From Myrica gale (taxonomy: Eukaryota; Streptophyta; Magnoliopsida; Fagales; Myricaceae), in contig OZ005605.1 of assembly GCA_963930655.1 (NCBI GenBank), positions 20,653,501-20,717,500 on the forward strand: a stretch of DNA of 64,000 nt. Direction: 5' to 3'. A program made the translations under genes and the position numbers. Shown here one piece after another: positions 33,001 to 45,000 of the stretch. The first letter of the stretch is position 1, and each line of letters begins with the position of its first letter. The notes below the pieces were generated by a model. The model saw nothing but the letters and a program-made list of their open reading frames with translations, was not told the origin of the DNA and did no database searches.

Positions 33001-36000
33001 GAATAGTGTCCTTTCTTATACATATTGTGTATTAGGTTGCAAGTATTCATAATCCACTATTTTATTCTATGGATCAGATTTAGGTGGTGTTTGGCTGCAA
33101 AAAAATCCTCAAAATTTGTAGAAAATTTGATAGTGGTGTGAATATCAAGGTAGATTAGAGTTTTATTGGAGTTTGTAAAAAATTGGTAAACATTTTAAAG
33201 ATATTTAATTGTAAATTGATTTTTTATTGGAGTTTGTAAAAAGATGGAGAGACATGATTTGATGAAATTTTTTAATAAAAAAGTATTGGAGTTTGATGAA
33301 AAAGTATAAAGAGAGAAGATTTGATTGATTATTTTAAAGGTGTTGGAGTTTATGTGAAAAGGTATTGGAGTTTGTGTTCAATTTTTTGAGATTTTGGATA
33401 TTCGGTTGTGATTTTTTTTTATTCACTCAAAATGGTGAATTTTTCTTCCTAGCCAAACATGATCTATAGATTTATAATATCATCATTTGTAACAATAATG
33501 ATGATGAATAAAAATAAAAAGTAATTGCTTTGTAAATAATTAAGACTTATTTTTAACAATATGGATGTTCTCTCTCTCTTCTTCGTTCTCTTCTCTATTG
33601 GGTGATTGGGGCGTTTTGCTCGATTTCCATCTTAGTTTTCTGCTAGATTAGTTTGTGTGGTTTACCATTGTCGTTGTGGTGTTTGGTTTCGATGGCTTTT
33701 CTTCTTGACTTTCGTATTGAGTCCAAGGATTTTCGTGTGTCCGTTAGTGCTCAGGGGGTGGTCAAGTTGTCTAAGTGGACTTCGAATTCCTTCAATTCCA
33801 TTCACATGGGAAAGTACGGTGCAGTTTGGATGGTGAACATGACAGATAAGTTGATGGAGACTGCTCCTGCTACTGTTTCTGCTCTGAAGTTTAATGAAGC
33901 AAAAGGGGGATTCTTGGTTCAAGGTAGTTCCAATAGAGGTGGAAGATATGTGACTATAGTATAGTATGGAAGAGGATGGAGGCAGGGGATGGTGATGGTG
34001 CCGGAAGGGAAAAATGGTCATGGCTGGCAGATATTAAATTGCGTCTTTCAGGAGATGGTTTCTCACCTCAAGTTTGGGAAAGGTCCATTTTCTTCCACCG
34101 GAACTTGTCGAGTTTGCCCGACGATATCCTTCGTTAACGTTGTCAAAGAGCCTTCAAAAGTTGTCGGGGAGAAAAGTGTAACAGTCGCTGGTGGCAAGGG
34201 TGATCCCAGTGGTGCTTCAACACAGAAAGGAAAGACTATTATGGCTCATGCAGATTTGGTGGCAAAAGATGCAGGCCCCAATAAAAATCCAATTCACGTG
34301 TCCAATGGGGGTTCTTCACGGGGGGTAGTGGCGGCTGATTTGTTGGAGGTGTTTCTGATTTATGGAATCAAATTTTAGAATTGCGAAAACAAGTGGATGG
34401 GTTGGCACAATTAATGACTATTAAAGCTGATGAGGGTCCGATGGTTTTTAAAGATTTGAAATGTCACGTCTGTGGGTGTCATTTAATGGCCCTAGAGGGT
34501 GCTTCTCAGCAATTTAATAATTAGTTAGTGATTGAGTTGGATCTTGGTGGACCTCGTGACAGTGTTCGAAGTGGGCTGGGGGGCCGTGTTAATATTCATA
34601 GTGGGCTGGGTGGACCTCGTGAAACAATAAGTAGTGAACTGGGTGAGGATAGGAGTATTGTGCTCCTTGGGCCTGAGGGGGATAGGATGTCAGGTGGGAA
34701 CCTTGATGGCGTGGGAGAGTTTTATAGTGGAGCTGGGTTTGGGCCTGAAGGTGGTGATGGGGGCGACACTCCCGAAAGGGTCGTATGACTCCGAAGACTC
34801 TAGGAGAGGGTGTGGCCAAAGCTTTTGGCTCTAGGCTTTCGGGCTCTTTGGGTAGTGTTCTGGTGATGTCCATTGAATCGATGGTAGCAGACTCGTTGGG
34901 GCCAGCAACTGCGTCAGAGTCTTTGCCGAAGTTTCCTTTTGTTGTCGACGTCAACTCTATTCATTTGGGGGGTCCAGCAAGTGTGCATGTGCCTTCACAG
35001 GTCGGAGATGCTTCTGTTTTAGGGCCTTTTGTGTCAGAAGGAGAGCCGGAGTTGGCTCCTTTTGGTATTATGTCCTGATTTGGGGTTACCTAAGGTGCGT
35101 CCATGTGAGGACATTTCGGGTAGGGAGGTTCTGGTGAGTCTTGGTGGAAATTTATCTAAGGGAGGTGTTGAGTCCCCTGTTAATTCTGGGGTCGTGTGTG
35201 TTGTCGAGAAAAGGGGTGTTGAAGATCGTTTGATAGCATCTGTTGGGAAGGAGGGGTTGATGGTGGGCGAGCCTTCTTTGGTGCATGACCTGCAGTTGGT
35301 TGCTTGTGAAGGTGGTGGTGTGGTTCCTTCAGCATTGTCAGTGGAGGATGGTGTGTTAGTCTTGGGTCTTCTAAGCATTGTTGGGAACTATTCATAAAAA
35401 AAAAAGCATTGTTGGGGACCTTTGCAGATATGTTATCCTTATTTATATTCTGATCACTTTTTGATTCTGTTGGTGAGCGGTTCGTTTGGGGGTGAGAAGT
35501 AACCTTTCAAATTTGAAAATATGTAGTTGAAGGTTGAGGAGTTTGTGGATCGTATTAGGAATTAGTGGAGGAGTTATGATTTCTCTGGGTCCACCAGTTT
35601 TGTGCTCAATTTAAAATTGAAGGCTCTGAAACAAGACTTAAAAGTTTGGAATAAGGAAGTTTTTGGTGATCTATTAACTCGTAAGTCGGCTTTGTTGAGG
35701 GAGATATCTTTGTTGGATGGGTTTGATGAGGAAGGGAGTCTCAATACTGAGGGTTTGGATAGGAAGTTAGGGATTATAAGGGAGTTAAATCAGCTGATTG
35801 ATTTGAAAGAAGTGAGTTGGAGGCAAAAATCTCGTGCTTTGTGGCTAAGGTGGGGTATAGGTGTACGGAATTTTTCTATTGTGTTGCAAATTCCAATAGA
35901 AAAACTAACTCTATGTCTCTTTTAGAGGTGGATGAGAAGGTGGTTGAAGACCTTGCAGATGTCTCTTCGAGGATTGTTAGCTTCTATTATACTTTGTACG

Positions 36001-39000
36001 AGGAGCCTTTTCCTTGGAGACCTTCTTTAGATGGATTGGAATTTGAAATGATTTTGGGGGAAGAGGCTGTGTAGTTAGAAAGACCCTTAGAGGAGGATGA
36101 GGTGTCTAGGGTGGTTAGAGGTCTTAATGGCGACAAAGCACCAGGGCCTGACGGTTTCTCTTTAGCGTTTTATTAGACTTGTTGGGAGGTCATTAAGGGG
36201 TTGCTATTTAAGTTTTGAATGAATTTGCTCGGGACGACATATTTGTTCGTAGTTTAAATGCTACTTTTGTTCTTATTCCTAAAAAATCGGGTGCGGTTGA
36301 GCTGAAAGATTTCCGCCCCATAAGTGTCGTGGGGGGATCTATACGATTCTTGCAAAGGTCTTGGCGAATCGACTGAAGCTTATGCTTGATAAGATTATAT
36401 CTCCTTCTCAGAATGCTTTTGTGGGAGGACGGCAGATTTTGGATTCTGTCTTGATTGCCAACGAACGTATTGATTCTAGGTTGAGAATGGGTGAGCCGGG
36501 ATTGTTGTGTAAGTTGGACATTCACAAAGCCTATGATCACGTCAATTGGATTTTTTTGCTTTACCTATTGCGAAGATGTGGGTTTGGTGACAAGTGGTAC
36601 AGCTGGATAGAATTTTGTATTTCTTTGGTCAAATTTTCTGTGCTTGTGAATGGGTCCCCATAAGGGTTTTTTGGTAGTTCTCGGGGTTTGCGGCAAGGAG
36701 ACCCTCTCTTTCTTCTGTTGTTTATTATTGTTATGGAGGCTCTTTCTAGAATGATGACGAAAGTGGTTTCCTTTGGCGTTATTGATGGTTTAAGATTGGT
36801 GGTGTGGGTGGAGCGGATACTAGTGTCTCCCACTTGCTTTTTGCAGATGATACCTTAATTTCGTGTGGGGCTGAGGAGGATCAGATTTGTAATATTCAGT
36901 GTTTTCTGTTATGTTTTGAAGCAGTTTCGGGGTTGAAGGTTAATCTATCCAAGTCAGGGGTAATTCCTATTGGTAATGTTGGCGATGTGCAAGGGTTGAC
37001 ATCTATACTGGATTGTAGGGTGTCTGCATTACCAATGACTTATTTGGGGCTACCTTTGGGTGCTCAATGCAAAAGTGTTCAGATTTAGGATGATATTTTA
37101 GAGAGGATGGGACAGAGGTTGGCGGGATGGAAGCGTATGTATTTTTCAAAGGGAAGTAGGATTACTTTGATTAAGTCTCCACTTTATCTAGTCTTCCTAC
37201 ATACTTTTTATCTCTTACAGAGGGACTTTTTGTGGGGTAGTGAAGATGGTGCTCAGAAGTTTCATTTACTTAGTTGGGCGAATGTGTGTTCTCCTATTCG
37301 TTTTGGAGGGCTAGGGCTTAGGAGGATCTCTGTGTTCAACAAAGCTTTGTTGGGCAAGTGGTTGTGGCGTTTTGGTTTTGAGAGGGATAGATTGTGGATA
37401 TGAGTTATTGTAGAAAAATATGGTACTACGGGTGGTGGCTGGTTTTCCTTGTCTTCGAGGGGTTCATTTGGGGTGAGCCTTTGCAAACACATTATTAGGT
37501 TTGTGTTAGGAGATGGTCAGTGTCTCAGTTTTTGGCATGATAATTGGTGTGGTGGGAGAGTTCTGAGTTGTTCCTTCTCTTTAGTCTTCTCTCTGTCCTC
37601 CCCTAAGGATGCTATGGTGGTGGAGTGTAAAGAGATTGGCTCTAGTTCTTCAGTGTGGAATTTTCAGTACACTAGATCTGCAAATGATTGGGAATTAGAG
37701 GAGTTTTTTGCCTTTTATTCTCTCCTTTTTATGAGTAGAGGGTGTGTAGAGGTAGAGCTGATGTGATGTTGTGGTTGGGATCTAAGAGTGATCTTTTTTC
37801 TGTTAAGTCATTCTATGCTTATCTTTCCGGTGGTGATAGTTCTGATTCCCTTGGCTTGGGGTTTGGAAGGCCAAAGTCCCTATGCGTGTCTTTTTTTGTT
37901 TGGGAGGCTACTCATGGGCAGGTATTGACTATTGATAATCTCAGAAGGAGGAATGTTTATGTCAAGGAGTGGTGTTATATGTGTAAGGGTGATGGAGAAT
38001 TGGCTAATCATTTGTTATTACATTGCCCGGTTGCTAGAGGCCTTTGGATGTCTATCCTTGGTACTTTGATTGTTCATTGGATTATGCCTGAAAGGGTGAC
38101 GGATGTCCTATCTTGTTTGGGACAGAAGTTTGTGGATCTGTCAGCCATTGTAATTTGGAGGATGATTCCTGCTTGTATTTGGTGGTGCCTTTGGAGGGAG
38201 CGGAATAGAAGGTGTTTTGAGGATTCAGTTAGGACGCTAGTGAGCTTGCAGGGGGATGTGTTTCATTCTCTTTTCCTTTGGGCTAATGCTTTGTTGGGGG
38301 TCGTTTCTTGGACTATTTTGATGTTCTTAGTTTTTTCATTTTTATGCTGAGTGATTTTGGTGCAGTCTTTGTACTGATTTCACCTCTTTCTTTTTTCTTC
38401 TTAATAATATTGTTCTTACTTATATAAAAAAAGTAAATAATTAAGACTTCAATGGATAAAAAACTTTTCCCTGACTTGGTAAGTTAAGCAAGTAACCAAA
38501 AGTTAATGAGTTGCTGTGATACATCATTTCGGATCTTCTGGCAAGTATTTTAGCGAACATTTTCGCAGGGGATGAAAGATTGACATAGATTGCCTCTTTG
38601 CTTTGCTGAAGCAACAATGCACACACTAGTGAAAGTATTGCTCTATGTTGTCAGACTCCGATTAATTTAATTGTCTGTCGCCATTTCTTTTTTCCCATTC
38701 GAAGCACAAATTTAGCGCAGACATTATTCAAGGTCATATTAGCATTTTGACCATTACCACCACAAATACGGCATTTTTATCATGTTATTTTTATTTGTGC
38801 TTCGAATGGGATAAAAGAAATATCCTTTGGAGGATGATTCCCGCTTGTATTTGGTGGACCCTTTGGAGGGAGAGGAACAATAGATGCTTTGAGAGTCGTT
38901 CTTGCTCTCTAGTCAAGTTGCAGGGTTCTATGTTATTTTCTCTTTTCTGTTGGGCTGATGCTTGGTTGGATGGCCCCTTTGTTGATTTTGATGATTTTCT

Positions 39001-42000
39001 CAGTTTTCTTGCTTGTTTGAACTAGTGGCTTCGGTATAGTCCCTTGTACTGTTGTTTCTTTTCAAATAAAATTGTCTTGTTTATCCAAAAAAAAAATTTA
39101 GAATGTAATACTTCAGCTATAAAACCCAACTATGGCCTTACACAATCTCATAGAAGATTTACTTACACAATCTCCTTAGCTATAAAACCCAACTATGGCC
39201 CTCCATTTCATACTCTATTGATAAAAAGTTACTTTTTTGGCCATTTTAAATAGTTGCTCGCAGGGTAACTTCTAGTAGTTTCAATATCAAGCTGATCTTG
39301 TTACGTTATTCTTGGTGTTAGGTTGCTTTATCAAATGACCTATGTCATCTGATGGTCATGTGCTCAGGAGAACTTCTAGAAGATAATGATGAATCAAGAA
39401 AGAGAAAAATGGCTGGGAATAGTATGCCCGGCTTCCACTGCTTAATGCTTGATACCTCTATTTTCTGGAAGAGGTAACTTTGCAATATAAACTGGGATTA
39501 TTTATAGGGTTCTAAGTTGTGCAGTCATAGAATTGTATTCGTTTTTGTTCTGTGGGATTTTCTCTTTTTTATTTCTTGTTCACCATTGCTGGTATAAGTT
39601 ATTGTCAAGATGCTACACATTTGTCCTCCCTGCATCCAACCCTACCCCTCTCCCTCTCCCTCTCCCGTACCCTTATGTTTTCCTTATTGTAGGAAAAACG
39701 AACTCCATCAGGTAGCTCAGCAAGCATCTAATATTGAGGATTTGACTGAGGTTATCCGGGCATCGCTATCAGTAATGTGTAAGCAGTGGTCTGATGCTAT
39801 GCACACATTTCATGAGAAGTTTGATTCTTTGTCTACTCTGATTATTGACCATGGTAATTGCCAATAGTATCACAGAAACAGACCGTTAACGTAAGTCAAA
39901 CTTCTTATATATTTGATTTATTGGTTGCTACTGTTGTTTGTAGGACTTGACTCATCTCCTCAAGAGGAGTTTCTTAGCCTCTTGGGTGGTGCACGGACTA
40001 GTCCAGCAGTTCATCAATTTCTAGTTAACTCTCTTGGTGAAGTGGTATGCTCAGCCTCGTCTCAAAATTAAGAAGGATATTGTGGTTTTTATTTGATACA
40101 GCAAGTTAATTGTTTAATAGGGTGTCAAGCGGGTGTCAAAGGCTGTCTGTGGTGCTGGAAAAGAACTTCAGCTCATAGTCCTTGATCATCTACAGGTGCA
40201 TTACTTGCTAATCGTGAACAATTAATGACTTGGTACTTTCCATTCATGGTTGCTGATATTGGTATGCAATCTTATTATTCTATGTTATATGGGCAATCCT
40301 ATGAATGGACCTGTTGACATCATGGGTCAAATAAAGAGGTGAAAATATGATATTTTGTTGGTAGACAATAAGTGCAGAATTTTTTTTCTATCTGTTGCAG
40401 GCAAGAGCTATGTTCATGGAAATACACTCTCAGGCTAATAGAAATATATAACCATCTTTAAAACTAGAATATATCTCTCTGATGACCTGTGATTTTCAAA
40501 AGCTGGCACACGAGGGCAAAGTAGATCCAAAAGCTGAAGTTGACTGCAATATAATTTCTTTAGCAAGGCTTGCAAAGTAATTCATTGAAATTTCTTTCTT
40601 TTTTTCCTTTTCCTATAGTTTTGGAGGTAGACATGTTATATTCCACCATAGCCTTGGCCCTTTTTTTCCTCTTCTTTTCTAGATATATGTTGCTGGTTGT
40701 TTGTGGTAAAATAATTTCCGTCTGGTTTGTTTTTGTTTAGGAAAGTTATACTCCAGCTTTTCAAACTGGCACCCCATGTATAATGCAACCATCAAAGTAT
40801 CAATTTTTTAGCAATTCAGCACTGCTATACCATTGTTTTTACAATGTGCACTTCCATTATGATCTAACCAGTAAGATGCATGAAAAATAGGCCATGTGGC
40901 AGAAGTTTAACAGCCATAGCTCAGTGAACAGAGCATAATTCCAAAGAAATCGTAGTTTAAGTTGTCAGTGTGCTGAAACTAGTAGTTTGGTGGCCACATT
41001 GTAATTGGGGTGTCAGGATGTGAAGTACGGTTTTCCTTTTTGTCTATCGTCTTCTTTATGCTGAGGCTGATTAGAAACTAAAAGATAAATGTCCATTTCC
41101 AGCCGGCTGCAGAAATTATTGGATTTAGGATGGGAGAACTGAGAGGCCTTTCAAGATGGCGTGCCCGTTATCAGGGTGTTGGTTTGGATGAGACGCTTAT
41201 GAATAATGCGACAGAAAAAGCTGGTATGTTACTTGTACAAGTCGAAAGGTTTATGAGAGTGCTTTCATCTGTGGTGCAGCAGGTATGTTTGTCTGAGGAT
41301 CCTCTTTTACTTTTATAGTTTATGTCTTTCAGCAGAGAAATATTTTGGCAACTGCATAGTCCAAATCTTCATTGTATATCCTGCTATTTAGTGAATTTGA
41401 TCTCCTTCCAACTCGTAAGAAAAACCTGCACTCCATGAGGGAGAGAAAAACATGAATGCATGTATCACTAGACAAGTTTTAAATGTAGAATTCAATCCTG
41501 AACATTTGAAGGCTACTTAGTTCAACCTTACCATTGATGTTTGCTTGACTTGGTTATCTGACCTAAACTAGACAAATTGGGTAGTTCCTCAAGTAAAATA
41601 ACCTGATTGTAACATTTGATGAGGCGTGTTTAAGGGAATTGGTTTTAGATAAGTCAAAAGTAGTTGTTCATTGCCTCTAATTTGAGGGTGAGGAGGAGAG
41701 ACCGTATTATAGTGGAGTTTGTAGATATGAGAGAGTTGATTTTAGCCCGTGGTCTTTTCCCCATCCTCTGTCAATTATCTATTTACTAGAATATCTATTA
41801 AGCCTTAAATAAATCTTTGTAATGAACTTTTGTGGTCTTCTCTCTGGATGATTGTGCCAATAATCTATTTGGCTTAGTGAGTAATATTATCGTATGCTTC
41901 CTTTCTTTCTCCATCAATTGCTTTATTGATTGATGTGTTTCTTTTTTTTTTAGTTGAAACCATAAAAGTTGCTTCTTAGAAATTTGGTTCTTCCTTGTAT

Positions 42001-45000
42001 GTAAATATTTCTTATGGCTCCAGCTGTTTCCTTGCTAATTGCTGTGTTGTTTCTGGTTACAAGCCTGTGTATTTTGTATTTCTTTTGTGCATGTGGGGTG
42101 CAATATTCTCCTGCCCTTGTACAGACATTTTAAGTTAAAATTATCTCACTTATCCAGAACAAAATTATTTCTTATGGCTTACATTATCTAAGGTTGCAAT
42201 GAATGGAAATCTCAAGAAGCAAGAAACTTTATCCTTGCTAGAAATAGTGCTTTCTGATTTAACTTGTCTGTCTAAAGAGCATGTATACTACTGTGGGGGT
42301 ATTGGGAACGTGATTTCGAAAACCTTGAAAACTGGCCAAAGTAAATGAGGATAAATCTTGTGCATTTAAAGTTGCATCTTGTGTTGAGTTTCTGATGTTG
42401 TGCTTTCTTTCAGTTTTCAAATTTCTTCAACTGGCTTGTGAAATGTATAAAACTACTAATGTCCGAACCCAGTGATCAGCTTCTACCATATGATAGGTTT
42501 GCCTTTCTGGTTTATTTTGTATTCCATGTGATTATTGACCTATATTTTTTCAGTCTATTTATCTACTTATTCCTTTGGCAGTGAACTTCTTGTAATATTT
42601 TTGAAGTTTTTATATGATCAAGATCCTGTCAGACAGTTGCTGGAATTATCTAAAGCTGATTGTGATATTGAAATTGATTTGTAAGTCAATCTTCAACCAT
42701 TGACATTCCAATCCATCCTAACTTATGCCATTTAGAACCTTACTCATGTAATGTCTTTTGTGCGCATTATAGTTTCGGCTTACTTAGAACTACCAAGAAA
42801 TTGTATATTTGTCCACATTTGAGCTTGTTATTGTGCACAATCTGGATTTTGAATGTCAATGAAGATGTTCACGAAAGGCATCAGAGTGTTCCCTGAACTA
42901 CCTTCCTATACAAAACTTACATTTGTATCATGGTTTTTGGGCCAAATGGGATCTGCTCCCCACATAAGTCTCTTCAACTTCTGTAGTAAAATCCAAATGA
43001 ACTATAAGTTTGGCATTAGTTACCTAAAATGCCTATAGATTTAGTTGCAAATGTGTGCATGCATATCTGTAGACATAACTACATGCAATTATGTCTATGC
43101 ATGTTTTCTAGTACCTCAATATGTTTTGCAGTGGCAATGTTTTGGTTCAAGCAATCTGATGCTTAATTCTTCAGGGAAACGATGGAAAGAGTTAAGGAAT
43201 TGGTTCATTTTGGGGGATTTGTTGACAGTGAATATCTGCGAAGGACATTAACTAAAGAATTTCAGCAGATGGAGTCTAGGTATTCCTTCCGTCCTCTTTT
43301 TCATTGCCCCCATATAGAGGGTGTTGTTATAATCGGGATGGCAAATATAGTGAATATGGCAGAGCACAATGTTTTAGAGGCATCAAAGGGGAAAGACAAC
43401 TTTGTTTCACTATGTCATCAATCAATCAGAGCTGTTTTGATTCTGTAAGATGTAGTGCATTCATTCTTTAGTGCTGGAGTACGACTGACTGTGATTAGTT
43501 TTCCAAAAATAAAATGTGTAGCAATGAGTTCTACAGAAGCTCCCCCCTCCACATATACACACAAAACAAAAAAGAAAAAAGAAAAAAGGAAAACAAGGAA
43601 AAATGGGAATGAATAGGGAAAAAGGAAAAGCTAAAGATCCTGAAAACGAAAGCACAAATACAATCTACAGAAAGCTTGCTAAACTAATTTCCTTGGATCA
43701 AATATGAAAGCATGACAAGAGAATATTCTTCTCCAAACCCCCTACCCTCTCTTGCTGGATCAAATATGTATACTTCTTATTGGTTATACCGTACTGTGCT
43801 CATGCACACCCAAAAAAGTTACTTTAAAGTTTATGTCAGTATACGATTTTTTTCCTGAAGGATATTATTATTTCAGTTTCAGGGAAGCTTTTCAGATGCC
43901 CTTCAGTACTGTATCTGGAAAGATACACTATGAAAATCTGTTGCCTCTGTTCCCTCTTCCATCTTCGCCGGCATCTACTCCTTTCTCTGTTCCTACATCG
44001 ATATCATACTATGAGGTACAATATGTAATTCTTTATTGAATAAAAGCAAATGTACTCTATGGTTAATGCATTTAATCATTATGTATATCTTTGGTTGCAA
44101 CCTAGGATACATAATCTCTGCTCCCTTCTTATGAACATAAAAAATCAAGAATTTTGCAAACCAGACTGAAATATCAGTCCAAACTCACGAGTACTTGATG
44201 TTTAAAGCTGGCCGAAAAAGCTCAATGAAATAACGCTGTTTGAGTAAAGCAATTAACTCTGCTGAGTTCTGGCTAGAATGACAGAAAATTTTTTGTCCTG
44301 GCAAGCAAACTGAGAAGCCTAATCCTCTTTCCATCTTGCTCAAAATTCCAGTTTGCTCTGTTCTATTCCACTCATCTCACCTGATTTCTGCTAGTATGGC
44401 TGTTTCAGCTTGGGACGGTTTTCTCAGTATTTTTTACATTTAATAAAACTTGAGCACTAATTTTGTTAAATTTTCAAAACGATTGATATAATTGGTGCTT
44501 GTTTTGTTTGTTTGTTTGAGGTGAAAGTATTAAGAACATATGTCATGTGCCACACGGAGTGAGAGAAAGAAAATGAATCAGAGACCAACTCCCACATTGG
44601 GTAGGTGGAATTGGGCCTTATAGTGATTCTAAGGGGTTTAAACCTTGACTAGACCTTTTGTAGTCAAAGTGTTTATGTGGCTAACGCTTCCTTGAGTTGT
44701 TACAAATGGTATCAGAGCAATGTGAGCTTGGTGGATCTTGACGAGGACGTCAAGGGTTTAAGGAAGGAGATTGTGATAGCCCAGTCCCGCTGAAGTAGGA
44801 GATTGTATTTTTTTTTATTCAACAAGTGGACAAAATATAGGAGGACAAGGGATTCATCCTAAGCAAGGAAGGAGAAGATTTGTAGGGTGTGGGCCCTTTT
44901 TACGACAATCACCCTAAAATGATTAGGATAACCTAAATTAGTATGGGTTATGAAATTATCTATTGCACCAAATATGTTCAACATGCTATGTCCATCAATA

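Larger units (their letters stand above)
33549..38432 (+). mobile_element. L1-type LINE retrotransposon in APC4 intron 6
   Basis: A 4.88-kb insertion with a perfect 17-bp target duplication GTAAATAATTAAGACTT (33532-33548 and 38433-38449) and a short A-rich 3' tail. It lies in the same direction as APC4. It encodes an ORF1-like region and a reverse transcriptase with FADDT, both broken by stops and frameshifts. The apurinic endonuclease domain expected at the start of ORF2 is missing. Host splicing signals are intact around it (exons 6 and 7). Confidence 0.92.
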
